Shown: positions 17,808-27,209, counted from the first letter of the stretch. The stretch: 64,000 nt of DNA from CAWKGV01 sp963849305 (GCA_963849305.1 CAWKGV010000022.1:310001-374000), one strand, 5' to 3'. Notes: generated by a model from the letters alone, not told the origin. Numbers and translations are program-made.

Positions 17808-18925
17808 TGCGCGTCCCCGTGATGACGCCGGCGGGTAAGCGCGAGCAGCATCCCCATGCCGAGCGCCACCGCGATCACCGAGGAACCGCCATACGAGATG
17901 AACGGCAAGGTCATGCCCTTGGTCGGGATCAGCTCCAGCGCGGACGCCATGTTGACGAAGGCTTGCAGCCCGAACCCGGCGAGCAGCCCAGTGCAGGCGA
18001 GCACCGCGAACAGATCCTGCTCCTTGAGCAGTTTGAGCAGGCCGCGCACGACGATGAAGGCGAACACACCGAGGATGACGAGGCACAGCACCATGCCGAA
18101 CTCCTCGCCGGCCACGGCAAAGACGAAATCGGCATGGGCGTCGGGCAGCACGTCCTTCACCCGCCCCTCGCCCGGGCCACGCCCAAGCAGCCCGCCATTG
18201 CCGAACGCCTCCAGCGCGGTCGTCACCTGATAGGTATGGGCGCCATGCGGGTGCATGAACTCCTGCACCCGCATCTGCACATGGGGAAACAGCACATACG
18301 CTCCGACCGCAGCGGCGCAGAGCGCAAGCACGCCGACGCCCACGAAGAACAGGTTCAGCCCGTCCACATAGAGTTGGGCAAAGAACACGGCGGTAATCAC
18401 CGCAGTCATGCCGATATCGGGTTGCTCCTTCAGCAGCAGCACGATGACGGCGTAAATACCCACAGCAATCAGCGTTCCGGGGAAGCGGCGGTTGCGGTGG
18501 CTTTCGGCCATGAGCCAGGCGGCAACCACGGCGAAGCAAGGCTTGAGGAACTCGCTCGGCTGCAACGAGATGCCGGGCAGCGCGATCCAGCGCCGCGCGC
18601 CCTTGATCTCCACTCCAACGACCATCGTGGCCGCCGTCAGCAACAGCGCGACGATGCAGCCGATCACGGCGAGCCGGCGCACGCTGCGCGGGGACAGGAT
18701 CGACACCGCGCAGACAACGGCTCCGGCGAGCGCCAGAAACAGTACCTGTTTTAGAATGAGCGCGTCGCGCGCGTCACCGATGCGTTCGGCGACGGCGGGG
18801 CTCGCCGCGAGGATCAGCACGTAGCCGAACCCGATCAGAACGCCGATCGCGCCCAGGGTCCAGCGGTCGATGGTCCACCACCAGCGGCCCAGGATCGAGG
18901 TATCGGCGCGCGAGAGGCTCGGCAT
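17804..18925 (-). CDS. ftsW: Septal peptidoglycan glycosyltransferase FtsW (SEDS family)
   Basis: FtsW polymerises lipid II at the septum together with FtsI. The 373-residue protein is almost wholly hydrophobic, with about ten membrane segments. The SEDS landmarks are ISLQPSEFLKPCF, the long periplasmic loop with GPGEGRVKDVLPDAHADF (which includes the catalytic Asp region) and FISYGGSSVIA near the C-terminus. Its ATG at 18925 shares a base with the murD stop (TGATG). Order, length and motifs separate it from RodA. Confidence 0.95.
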   Translation of the reverse strand: MPSLSRADTSILGRWWWTIDRWTLGAIGVLIGFGYVLILAASPAVAERIGDARDALILKQVLFLALAGAVVCAVSILSPRSVRRLAVIGCIVALLLTAATMVVGVEIKGARRWIALPGISLQPSEFLKPCFAVVAAWLMAESHRNRRFPGTLIAVGIYAVIVLLLKEQPDIGMTAVITAVFFAQLYVDGLNLFFVGVGVLALCAAAVGAYVLFPHVQMRVQEFMHPHGAHTYQVTTALEAFGNGGLLGRGPGEGRVKDVLPDAHADFVFAVAGEEFGMVLCLVILGVFAFIVVRGLLKLLKEQDLFAVLACTGLLAGFGLQAFVNMASALELIPTKGMTLPFISYGGSSVIAVALGMGMLLALTRRRHHGDAQ

Positions 18926-20424
18926 CAGGCGGCCCTCTCCGACGCGCTGTACTCCGCGACCCCTCCCCCCGACCCCCTCCCGCAAGGGGAGGGGGAGAAG
19001 ACGTCTAAGCCTCCTCCCCTTGCGGGAGGGGGTTGGGGGAGGGGGCCGGCCAACGGCACCAATCCCGCGACCAGAGCCGCGAACCGTTCTCCGCGCGCAT
19101 CGAACCCGGTGAACTGATCGAAGCTGGCGCAGGCCGGCGAGAGCAACACCACCTTCGCGCCGGTAGCGCGCGCCTGCGCCAACGCGCCCGGCACCGCCGC
19201 TTCCAGCGTTCCGGCCATCGTATGCGGCACGCCATGCGCGGCAAGAGTGGCGGCGAGGCCAGGGGCATCGCGGCCGATCAGCACGGCGTGCGCGATGCGT
19301 GGGAACCAAGGTGCGAGCGCGGCGATGCCGCCCTCCTTGGCGGTCCCGCCCGCGATCCACACCAGCCGATCATAGCAGCCGAGCGCGCGCGCGGCAGCAT
19401 CGGCGTTGGTGGCCTTGCTGTCGTTGACGAAGGCCACGCCTGCCACCTCGCCCACGAGCTGCTGACGGTGCGGCAGACCGGGGAAGCTCGCCAGCCCGCG
19501 CGCCAGCTCGGCGCGGGAAACGCCGAAGGCGAGCGCGATGACGGCAGCGGCGGCCGCGTTCTGGGCGTTGTGCTCGCCAGGCAGCGCGGGCGCCTCCCCC
19601 ATCGCGATGACCGGCCCCGCCGCGTCGCGCAGCGTGCCGGCCGTGCACCAAGTCTCGGCGGGGCGCGCGCCGGAGACGGTCGCCACGCGGGCGTCGCGTG
19701 TCTGGAGCCAGTCGGCCATCGCACGCGAGGGCGCGTCGTCGATCCCGATCACGGCGAGGTCGCCCGCGCGCTGGCGATCGAAGATCGCCCGCTTCGCCGC
19801 CGCGTAACCCGCCAAGTCGCCGTGCCGGTCGAGATGGTCGGGGCTGAGATTGAGCATCGCCGCCGCATCGAAGCGGAGCGTGGCGAGTCGTTCCAACATG
19901 TAGCTCGACATCTCGAGCACGTAGATGCCGTCGTCTGCTAGCAGCGGCAGCGCGAGCGCGGCCGGGCCGAGATTGCCCCCGACGGCGACGCTCCGCCCGG
20001 CCCCGGCCAGGACATGCGCGAGCAGCGCGGTAGTGGTCGATTTGCCATTGGTGCCGGTGATACCCACGAACCGGGCGCGCGAGCCGGCGGCACGGACGGC
20101 GCGGAACAGCAACTCGGCATCCGATAGGATCGGCCAGCCCTCCGCTTGGGCGCGTACGGCAATCGGATGCGGATGCGGCAAGGTGTGCGGGATGCCGGGC
20201 GAGAGCACCAACGCATCGAACCGCTCGCCCTCGTGCGGCAGACGCAGCTCCATCCCCGACAGCCCAACTCTCTGTGCATCCTCGCGCGCGGGCGCGCCGT
20301 CGTCCCAGGCGATGACAGCGGCGCCCATCGCGACGAGCCCACGGGCCGCTGGCAGGCCGTTGCGCCCCAGCCCCAGCACGGCGAAACGCGAACCGGCGAA
20401 TAGGTCGGGCGGGAAGCCGCTCAT
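18925..20424 (-). CDS. murD: UDP-N-acetylmuramoyl-L-alanine--D-glutamate ligase with repeat-derived C-terminus
   Basis: MurD adds D-Glu to UDP-MurNAc-L-Ala. The 499-residue protein has the MurD N-terminus FAVLGLGRNGLPAARGL, the ATP motif GITGTNGKSTTTALLAH, NLSPDHLDRHGDLAGYAAAK and the domain 3 FVNDSKATNADAAARAL. The family usually ends shortly after FAALVAGL. Here about 40 further residues, rich in Gly and Pro (PQPPPARGGGLDVFSPSPCG and on), are encoded by an inverted pair of GC-rich palindromic elements inserted at the 3' end. Start: ATG at 20424, overlapping the mraY stop (ATGA). Confidence 0.95.
   Translation of the reverse strand: MSGFPPDLFAGSRFAVLGLGRNGLPAARGLVAMGAAVIAWDDGAPAREDAQRVGLSGMELRLPHEGERFDALVLSPGIPHTLPHPHPIAVRAQAEGWPILSDAELLFRAVRAAGSRARFVGITGTNGKSTTTALLAHVLAGAGRSVAVGGNLGPAALALPLLADDGIYVLEMSSYMLERLATLRFDAAAMLNLSPDHLDRHGDLAGYAAAKRAIFDRQRAGDLAVIGIDDAPSRAMADWLQTRDARVATVSGARPAETWCTAGTLRDAAGPVIAMGEAPALPGEHNAQNAAAAAVIALAFGVSRAELARGLASFPGLPHRQQLVGEVAGVAFVNDSKATNADAAARALGCYDRLVWIAGGTAKEGGIAALAPWFPRIAHAVLIGRDAPGLAATLAAHGVPHTMAGTLEAAVPGALAQARATGAKVVLLSPACASFDQFTGFDARGERFAALVAGLVPLAGPLPQPPPARGGGLDVFSPSPCGRGSGGGVAEYSASERAA
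18959..19046. repeat. Inverted pair of REP-like palindromes inside the 3' end of murD
   Basis: Two copies of a unit built from CCCCTCCC, CGCAAGG and GGGAGGGGG face each other, separated by about ten bases around GACGTCTAAG. They match the elements between murB and murC. Their insertion does not break the murD frame. It supplies most of the extra C-terminal codons and would form a long stem in the mRNA just before ftsW. Confidence 0.7.
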
Positions 20425-21509
20425 CTGATCTTCAGCGTCGCCAGCCCGATCAGGGCCAGGATCATGGAGATGATCCAGAACCGGATCACGATGGTCGGCT
20501 CCGCCCAGCCCTTCTTTTCGAAATGGTGGTGCAACGGCGCCATCAGGAACACGCGGTTGCCGGTGCGCTTGAACCAGAACACCTGGATGATGACCGAGAC
20601 GGTCTCCACCACGAACAGCCCGCCCACGATCATCAGGACGATTTCGTGCTTGGTCGCGACCGCAACCGCGCCCAGCGCGCCGCCCAGTGCCAGGCTGCCG
20701 GTGTCGCCCATGAACACCGCGGCCGGAGGCGCGTTGAACCAGAGGAACCCGAGCCCGGCACCGATCAGCGCCGAGCAGAACACCATCAGCTCGCCCGCGC
20801 CCGGAACCGGATGAAGCTGGAGGTAGTCGGCGAACACCCGATTGCCGACCAGATAGGCGATGAGCGCGAATACGCTGGCCGTGATAATCGTGGGCACGAT
20901 CGCGAGCCCGTCCAGCCCGTCGGTCAAGTTCACCGCGTTTGACGCGCCGACCATCACAAACATGCCCCAAACCGGGAACAGCCAGCCAAGATGCAGCAGC
21001 GTGTCCTTGAGCACGGGCACGGCCAGCGTGTCGCCGAGCGTGCCGTCGGTGGTGCGCATGATCCAATAGGACGCCAGCAGGCCGATCACCGCCTGCGCGA
21101 GCAGCTTGGCGCGGCCGGAAACGCCGCGATGGTTGTGCCGCGAAAGCTTTAGGAAGTCGTCCGCGAAACCGAGGAGGCCGTAGCTCAGGGTCACGAACAT
21201 CGCCGGCCAGACATATTGGTTGCGCAGATCGACCCACAGCACGGTGGATGCCAGCCAGGCGAGCAGGATCAGTCCGCCGCCCATCGTTGGCGTGCCCTGC
21301 TTCTCCAGCACGTGGCGCTCCGGCCCGTCGGCGCGGATCGGCTGGCCCTGCCGCTGCACCGCGCGCAACCAGCGGATCAGGCCGGGGCCGATCACGAAGC
21401 TCACCAGCAGCGCGGTCAGGCAGGCCGCACCGGCGCGGAAGGTGATGTAGTGGACCAGGTTGGCGAGGGTGAAATGGGCCGCGAACGGTTTGGAAAGGTC
21501 GTACAGCAT
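20421..21509 (-). CDS. mraY: Phospho-N-acetylmuramoyl-pentapeptide-transferase
   Basis: MraY transfers phospho-MurNAc-pentapeptide to undecaprenyl phosphate, making lipid I in the inner membrane. The 362-residue polytopic protein has the family signatures GTPTMGGGLILL, the catalytic aspartates in FADDFLKL, NAVNLTDGLDGLAI and FMGDTGSLALGGALG, and the C-terminal MAPLHHHFEKKGW. Ten membrane segments are expected. The ATG at 21509 shares a base with the murF stop (TGATG). Confidence 0.97.
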   Translation of the reverse strand: MLYDLSKPFAAHFTLANLVHYITFRAGAACLTALLVSFVIGPGLIRWLRAVQRQGQPIRADGPERHVLEKQGTPTMGGGLILLAWLASTVLWVDLRNQYVWPAMFVTLSYGLLGFADDFLKLSRHNHRGVSGRAKLLAQAVIGLLASYWIMRTTDGTLGDTLAVPVLKDTLLHLGWLFPVWGMFVMVGASNAVNLTDGLDGLAIVPTIITASVFALIAYLVGNRVFADYLQLHPVPGAGELMVFCSALIGAGLGFLWFNAPPAAVFMGDTGSLALGGALGAVAVATKHEIVLMIVGGLFVVETVSVIIQVFWFKRTGNRVFLMAPLHHHFEKKGWAEPTIVIRFWIISMILALIGLATLKIR

Positions 21510-22876
21510 CAACGCGCCTCCGAGCTTCGATCGAGCGCGGCGACCACCAGCTTCATGCGGGTGCCGAGGCTGCCCTTGACCAGAACGGCGTCGCCTGGCC
21601 GGAGGGCGCGGGCCACGAGCGGCGCCAGCGCGTCGGCATCGGGCGCATAGGCGCCGCGCCGCGCCGGCGGGATCAACCGATAGAAGCTGGCCATCAACGG
21701 TCCGCAGGCGAACACGAGATCGGCGGCACGCGCCGCATCGGGCGCCAGGCTCGCGTGCTCGGCCGGACCTTCCGGTCCCAGTTCCAGCATGTCGCCCAAC
21801 ACCGCGATCCGGCGTTCGGCCGGCTGCAACTGGAGTACCGCGAGGGCGGCGCGCATCGAGGCGCCATTGCCGTTGTAGCTCTCGTCCAGCAGCAGCACGC
21901 TGCCGCCCGGCACCGCCACGCGCCGCCGCGCGCCCCGGCCGGACAGCGGGGCGAAGCTGGCCAGTGCGCCCGCGGCCTCGGCGGGCGGCACGCCCAATGC
22001 CGCCGCCGCCGCCATCGCCGCGATGGCGTTCATCGCCATGTGCCGTCCTGGCGCCGGCAGGTGCAGGCGCACGGGAACGCCCAGGATGGCGGCGACGATA
22101 CCGATGCTGTCGGCCTCCTCCTCCGCGCTGACCAGCCGCGCATCCGCGCCGGGCGCGGCGCCGAACGTGATTACCCTGGCGTCGGCCGCCTCGGTCCGCA
22201 GCAGCGCGAGTTCCGGTGTGTCGGCCGGCAGTACGGCGACGCCGTCCGGTTCCAGCCCGCGCATGATCGAAGCCTTTTCGCGGGCGATCGCCTCGATGCT
22301 ACCCAGGTGCCCGACATGCGCCTTTGCGATCGCGGTGATCACGGCGACATGCGGGCGCGCCAGCCGGGTGAGCGGCTCGATCTCGCCTGCGTGGTTCATG
22401 CCGATCTCGGCCACGCAGAACGCCGCCTCGGGCGGCAGGCGCGCCAAGGTCAATGGCACGCCCCAATGGTTATTGTAGGATGCGACCGCCGCGTGCGTCC
22501 GGGCGCGCGCGGCTAGAATGGTGCGCAGCATCTCCTTGGTGGAGGTCTTGCCGACGCTGCCGGTGACGGCCACCACGCGGCCGGCAAAGCGGGCGCGGCC
22601 AGCGGCGCCGAGCCGGGTCAGGCCGGTCAGCGTGTCCGCCACCCGCAACAGCGGCCCGACAGAAGCGCCGCGATCGACCATGGCCCCGGCGGCATTCCTG
22701 GCCAGCGCGCCGGCAACGTGCTCGTGGCCGTCGCCGTGCTCCCCGCGTAGCGCCACGAACAGGTCGCCCGGCGCGATCGTGCGTGTGTCGATCGAGACGC
22801 CCGCGGCATCAAACGGCGCCCCCATCGTTCCGGACGTGGCGGCGGTCAGGTCATCGGCGGTCCAGAGCGGCGTCAT
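21509..22876 (-). CDS. murF: UDP-MurNAc-tripeptide--D-alanyl-D-alanine ligase
   Basis: MurF adds D-Ala-D-Ala to complete the pentapeptide. The 455-residue Mur ligase has the N-terminal domain GVSIDTRTIAPGDLFVALRG, the ATP motif VTGSVGKTSTKEMLR, the SYNNHWGVPLTLAR and EIGMNHAGEI segments of MurF, and the domain 3 start LLLDESYNGNGASMRAAL. Start: ATG at 22876, which overlaps the murE stop as ATGA and is the first residue with family similarity; the longer open frame upstream is a shadow of murE. Confidence 0.96.
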   Translation of the reverse strand: MTPLWTADDLTAATSGTMGAPFDAAGVSIDTRTIAPGDLFVALRGEHGDGHEHVAGALARNAAGAMVDRGASVGPLLRVADTLTGLTRLGAAGRARFAGRVVAVTGSVGKTSTKEMLRTILAARARTHAAVASYNNHWGVPLTLARLPPEAAFCVAEIGMNHAGEIEPLTRLARPHVAVITAIAKAHVGHLGSIEAIAREKASIMRGLEPDGVAVLPADTPELALLRTEAADARVITFGAAPGADARLVSAEEEADSIGIVAAILGVPVRLHLPAPGRHMAMNAIAAMAAAAALGVPPAEAAGALASFAPLSGRGARRRVAVPGGSVLLLDESYNGNGASMRAALAVLQLQPAERRIAVLGDMLELGPEGPAEHASLAPDAARAADLVFACGPLMASFYRLIPPARRGAYAPDADALAPLVARALRPGDAVLVKGSLGTRMKLVVAALDRSSEAR

Positions 22877-24342
22877 GCGACCCCCGCGAGCTGTCGGATT
22901 ACCTCGCGATCGTCGAACGGGATCGTCTGGTCGGCGATTGTTTGCCCCTGTTCGTGCCCCTTGCCCGCGACTGCCAGAACGTCGCCCGGGCCGAGCGCGT
23001 TCAGCGCCGCCTCGATCGCGCGCGCGCGGTCGCCGATCTCGCGTGCACCGGGGCAAGCGGCGAGGATGGCGGCGCGGATCGCGGTCGGCTGCTCGCCGCG
23101 CGGGTTGTCGTCGGTGACGATCGCGGCGTCTGCCAGCCGCGCGGCGACGGCGCCCATCAGCGGGCGTTTGCCACGGTCGCGGTCGCCACCGGCGCCGAAG
23201 ACGACATGCAGGCGCCCGGCGGTGTGCGGCCGAAGCGCGGTCAGCAGCCGTTCGAGTGCGTCGGGCGTATGGGCGTAATCGACATACGCGCACGCCCCAT
23301 TGGGTAGCCGGGCCGCCAATTCCATTCGGCCGCGCACGCCTCGGAGTGCCGCCAGCCGGTCGAGCGCGCCATGCTCGCCAAGCGCGGCGGCCAGTGCGGC
23401 GGCCATCAGCGCGTTGTCGCCCTGGAACCGCCCAACCAAAGGCAATGGGATCGACCGACGTCCGCCCTCGATCTCAATGTCCAACTCTTGGCCGTCCGTC
23501 CGTGGCGTCGTGGCCAGCAGCCTGATCGCCGACCCGGCGGGGCCGACGGTGCGCAAATCCAGCCGCTGGCGGACGGCGATCTCGCGCAATGCGGCGAGCG
23601 TTATGGCGTCCATCCCCGCGAATGCGACTGCCGGCGCGCCCTTGGGCAAAAGCTCGGCGAACAGGCGGAGCTTGGCCGCCCGGTACGCTTGCTCCGTATC
23701 GTGGTAGTCGAGATGGTCGCGGGTCAGGTTGGTGAAGCCAGCCGCCGCAAGGCGCGCGCCGTCGAGACGGAACTGGTCGAGCCCGTGCGAGGAGGCCTCG
23801 ATGGCGGCGTGACGTACTCCGGCGCGGGCGAGCCGAGCGAGGGTTCCGGCGATTGATACCGGGTCGGGCGTGGTCAGCCCGGCTCCGGGCGCGAAGCCGG
23901 GCGCGATCAGGCCAAGCGTGCCCAGGCTCGCGGCCGGGTGCCCAGCGTCGGCCCAGATCTGGCGCAGGAACTCGACCGTGCTGGTCTTGCCGTTGGTCCC
24001 GGTAACGGCGACCAACGCCTCCGGCTGCGGCCCGGCGAACAGGGCGGCGAGTTGCGCGAGACGGCGACGCGGTTGTGGATCCTCCAGCAAGGGGCGCGCA
24101 GGCACCGCTGCGGGCCAGGGGGTGCCTGCCGGAGCGAGCACGGCCGCCGCGCCGCGCGCGACCGCTTCGGCGATGAAGGTGCGCCCGTCCACCCGGCTGC
24201 CGGGCAGAGCCGCGAACAGAACGCCTGGCGCCACTTGCCGGCTATCGGCGGTGACGCCGGCCAAATCGAGCGCCGCCGCCGCGCGCCAGGCAGCCGGCGG
24301 CGGCGCGCCCGGCAGCTCGCGCAGGATGTCAGCGACGCGCAA
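22873..24342 (-). CDS. murE: UDP-MurNAc-L-Ala-D-Glu--meso-diaminopimelate ligase
   Basis: MurE adds meso-diaminopimelate to the stem peptide. The 489-residue protein has GVTADSRQVAPGVLFAALPG, the ATP motif VTGTNGKTSTVEFLRQ, NLTRDHLDYHD and YVDYAHTPDALERLL. The DAP-selecting motif DNPR (VTDDNPRGEQP) supports DAP rather than lysine. I read the start as TTG at 24342 because AGGAG lies seven bases upstream and MRVADILREL matches the family's N-terminus. It then overlaps the end of ftsI by 14 bases. Confidence 0.95.
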   Translation of the reverse strand: MRVADILRELPGAPPPAAWRAAAALDLAGVTADSRQVAPGVLFAALPGSRVDGRTFIAEAVARGAAAVLAPAGTPWPAAVPARPLLEDPQPRRRLAQLAALFAGPQPEALVAVTGTNGKTSTVEFLRQIWADAGHPAASLGTLGLIAPGFAPGAGLTTPDPVSIAGTLARLARAGVRHAAIEASSHGLDQFRLDGARLAAAGFTNLTRDHLDYHDTEQAYRAAKLRLFAELLPKGAPAVAFAGMDAITLAALREIAVRQRLDLRTVGPAGSAIRLLATTPRTDGQELDIEIEGGRRSIPLPLVGRFQGDNALMAAALAAALGEHGALDRLAALRGVRGRMELAARLPNGACAYVDYAHTPDALERLLTALRPHTAGRLHVVFGAGGDRDRGKRPLMGAVAARLADAAIVTDDNPRGEQPTAIRAAILAACPGAREIGDRARAIEAALNALGPGDVLAVAGKGHEQGQTIADQTIPFDDREVIRQLAGVA

Positions 24343-26392
24343 CTGGGGGCTCCTGTGCCGTGGCCTGGATCACTCGGGCCGGCGGCTCCGTTGGTAACGC
24401 CGCGGGCAAGTTTCCCGGAGGGATCAGTGCGTTGCGCGGCGGGATCGTCTCCAAGCGCCGCATGGCTGGCGGCGCGCTCGCGGGCATCGTCCGCGCCGGG
24501 TTGGGCGCCTTGATCACCGGGTTGGCGATCAGCGGCTCCCGCGGAGCAGCCGGCGGGCGGGCGGGTCGCAGCGGCAAATAAAGCTGCTGTTCCAGCGCCG
24601 GCAACTCCTGCGGCGAGAACGGCATTACTCCCAGCATCGGGCCGACCCGGCTGATGATGCGCTTCACCGCCGGCCCGGCGGTCCAGCCGCCAGTCGTGTA
24701 GCCGAACGTGGTCTTGTCGGCGTGCGGCGTGTCGAGCATCGCGTAAACGATGTAACGGGGTGCCGTCATCGGGAACGCTGCGATGATGGAACTGAGATTC
24801 GCGTGCAGCTTATAGCCGCCCCGACCGACCTTCTGCGAGGTGCCGGTCTTCGCGCCGATCAGGAACCCGGGAAGCTCGGTCTGCTTGCCCGTGCCTTGGG
24901 TGACGACGATGCGCATCAGCTTACGCATCAGCGCCGACGTGTCGGGCCGCTCCACCCGCACGCCCTCGGGCTCCTCGCCCGGAAGGATGTCGAGCAGCGT
25001 CGCCGGGTGCCACACCCCGCCGTCGATCAGCGCTGCGGTGCCGGCGATCAATTGGGTCGGCGTGACCGCGATGCCGTTGCCGAAGGAAACGGTCATAATG
25101 GTTGCCGTCTTCCACGAAGCGGCCGGCTGCACCAGGGGCGCGGCGGCTTCCGGCAACTGAATCGGCGAGCGCCTGAAAAACCCGAGCTTCTTGAGCCAGG
25201 CACGTTGACGCTCGGCTCCGACCAGGAGCGCGATGTGCGAGGCGCCGATGTTGGACGACACCGCGATCAGCTCCGGCACCTCCATATAATGGTGCTCGGG
25301 CTCGAAGTCGGTGATGGTGAAACGGCCGATATGGATCGGATGCACCGTGTCGAACGAGTCCCAAATGTGGATCACGTCGTCATCGAGCGCCATGCCGGCG
25401 GTTTGCAGCTTGAAGGTGCTGCCTGGCTCGTAGGCACCGCTCACCGCGCGATTGAACCGGGCTTCGTCGCTGGCGCGGCCGAACTCGCCCGCGTCGTAAT
25501 CGGGCAGACTGACCAGCGCCAGCGCCTCGCCGGTGTTCACGTCCATGACGATACCGGCGGCGCCGACCGCCTTGAACTGCTCCATCGCGGCTGCAAGCTC
25601 CTCGCGCACCACCGCCTGCACGCGCACGTCGAGCGAGAGGCGCAGCGAGGTGGGATCGCTCATCAGCCGCTTGTCGAAATACCTCTCCACGCCCGCCACG
25701 CCATGCTCGTCCACATCGACGGCGCCGATCACGTGGGCGGCGACCCGGCCCATCGGGTAATGGCGCTCCTCGCTCGGCAGGAAGTCGATCCCCGGAATCC
25801 CGAGATTGTTGATTGCCACTTCCTGCTGCGGTGTGATCCGGCGCGCGAGGAACACGAACTGCTTGGTGCTCTCCGACAGGCGCTGGCGCACCATGTCCTC
25901 ATCGAGGCTGGGCAGCGCCTGTTTGAGCTTGTGAGCATCCGCCGCCGGGTCGATCACCTGCCGGGGGTCGGCGAACAGCGCCACGGTTGGCAGCGAGATG
26001 GCCAGGATCTGGCCGTTGCGGTCGGTGATCATGGCGCGCCGGGCGAGTTCGGCGGCGTCCACCTGACGCGGTTTGGCGATCAAGGCGGCGATCTTGTGCT
26101 CCGGTCGGTGCGGCTGGACGGGCCGAATGATGGTCGCGTCCGCCAGCTTGATAATCACGGCCAGGAACAGCGCGGCGAACCCGCCGGCAGTGAACACCAG
26201 GCGCGAGCGCGTCCGTTCGAGCGCCGCCCGCCGCCGCAGGTCCGGCGCGGTGACCCGCACCGTCTCCAGGCGCGGCACGCCATCGTCGCGCGCGGCACCC
26301 GGCCGAGGCGCTGGCGATCCCGCTGTTGGCGCGCTGGGCCGCAGGGAGCGGGGGTAGGAATGGTCCGGCGAGCCGTCCGGTGGCAGCGGCAT
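24329..26392 (-). CDS. ftsI: Septal transpeptidase FtsI (penicillin-binding protein 3)
   Basis: FtsI crosslinks septal peptidoglycan with FtsW. A 687-residue class B PBP: an N-terminal cytoplasmic tail of about 60 residues rich in Pro and Ser, one membrane segment (RLVFTAGGFAALFLAVIIKL), the PBP dimer domain, and the transpeptidase domain. The active-site motifs are SxxK (PGSTFKLQ), SxN (SSNIGA) and KTGT (GAKTGTSQK). A Pro/Ala-rich tail follows the last motif. The family usually has about 580-600 residues, so both ends are long. Start: ATG at 26392 with GAGG eight bases upstream and 10 bases after the ftsL-like stop; the longer frame upstream shadows that gene. Confidence 0.94.
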   Translation of the reverse strand: MPLPPDGSPDHSYPRSLRPSAPTAGSPAPRPGAARDDGVPRLETVRVTAPDLRRRAALERTRSRLVFTAGGFAALFLAVIIKLADATIIRPVQPHRPEHKIAALIAKPRQVDAAELARRAMITDRNGQILAISLPTVALFADPRQVIDPAADAHKLKQALPSLDEDMVRQRLSESTKQFVFLARRITPQQEVAINNLGIPGIDFLPSEERHYPMGRVAAHVIGAVDVDEHGVAGVERYFDKRLMSDPTSLRLSLDVRVQAVVREELAAAMEQFKAVGAAGIVMDVNTGEALALVSLPDYDAGEFGRASDEARFNRAVSGAYEPGSTFKLQTAGMALDDDVIHIWDSFDTVHPIHIGRFTITDFEPEHHYMEVPELIAVSSNIGASHIALLVGAERQRAWLKKLGFFRRSPIQLPEAAAPLVQPAASWKTATIMTVSFGNGIAVTPTQLIAGTAALIDGGVWHPATLLDILPGEEPEGVRVERPDTSALMRKLMRIVVTQGTGKQTELPGFLIGAKTGTSQKVGRGGYKLHANLSSIIAAFPMTAPRYIVYAMLDTPHADKTTFGYTTGGWTAGPAVKRIISRVGPMLGVMPFSPQELPALEQQLYLPLRPARPPAAPREPLIANPVIKAPNPARTMPASAPPAMRRLETIPPRNALIPPGNLPAALPTEPPARVIQATAQEPPVARR

Positions 26393-26402
26393 GGCGGCGG
26401 CC

Positions 26403-27209
26403 TCAGCGGTTGTTCCAGTTGGTCCAGACCGGCGTCGGCGCCGGCAAGGCCGGCGGCCCGGCATGGGCCATACCGAGTAGCGAGCCGCCAGAGACCGACG
26501 CGACCGGCTGCACTGGCCCGGGGAGAACGCGCGGGCCAGCGCCAAAGGATGACGGCCGGGTGGGGCGTTCGGCTGGAAGCGTGCGTGACAGCGCGGCTTG
26601 CATGGCGCGGGCGGGCTGCCGCGCGGGCTGGCTTGTGGCGCTGTGCTCGCGCGGCGCCGGCGAAGATTCCGCCTTCGCGGAACGGCTGGCCGCGCCATGC
26701 GGTCGAGGCGGTTCGGCCATCGCGACCTCTGGCGGGTGGGACCGCGTCCGCTCCGGGCCGTGCGTGGCTGGCGGGATGGCGGTGATCGCGGCCGGCGGCT
26801 CTGTCTTGGTCTCCTTGTCCCGCTCAGGCGACGCCGGCGCGACCAGGGCGGCGCCGGCAGGACCAACCGGTGTGCTATCGGCAGGCGATCCGGGAGATTG
26901 GTCGGTCGGCTGGGGTGGCGCAGGCACCGGTGGCAGGCGATTGTTCAGGTCGGCGGCCGACGCGAATTGAGCTGGCTTGGTCGTTTGGAGCTTCAGGAGT
27001 TGCGACGAGAGCTGCTGCAACCGATCCGGCTGGTCGAGCAATGTCCACTCGGCGTGCAGGATGCGGGTTTGCTCGCGCACCGCTTCGGTCTGATGCAGGA
27101 TCTTCTCGATCTGGACGTCGATCACATGCACGCGGTGCTTCGCTTGATAAAGGTACAGGCCCGAGCCGCAGGCCAGCAGGAAGCAGACACAAGTGATCGG
27201 GCGGATCAT
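26403..27209 (-). CDS. ftsL: FtsL-like cell division protein with long Pro/Ala-rich tail
   Basis: The position between rsmH and ftsI identifies this as the ftsL slot. The first 20 residues form one membrane segment (ITCVCFLLACGSGLYLY), followed by a leucine-rich coiled coil with the FtsL pattern (HVIDVQIEKILHQTEAVREQ, then ILHAEWTLLDQPDRLQQLS), the usual FtsL core of about 90 residues. About 170 more residues, low-complexity in Pro, Ala, Ser, Thr and Glu, extend into the periplasm. E. coli FtsL has 121 residues, so the tail is an added feature; similar tails occur in some Acetobacteraceae as far as I recall. It partners FtsB and FtsQ. The ATG at 27209 overlaps the rsmH stop (ATGA). Confidence 0.85.
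   Translation of the reverse strand: MIRPITCVCFLLACGSGLYLYQAKHRVHVIDVQIEKILHQTEAVREQTRILHAEWTLLDQPDRLQQLSSQLLKLQTTKPAQFASAADLNNRLPPVPAPPQPTDQSPGSPADSTPVGPAGAALVAPASPERDKETKTEPPAAITAIPPATHGPERTRSHPPEVAMAEPPRPHGAASRSAKAESSPAPREHSATSQPARQPARAMQAALSRTLPAERPTRPSSFGAGPRVLPGPVQPVASVSGGSLLGMAHAGPPALPAPTPVWTNWNNR

Noticed and set aside
24722..26785. Long plus-strand open frame opposite ftsI (687 codons)
   Set aside because: It is antisense to ftsI with all active-site motifs intact, and its own translation resembles no protein.
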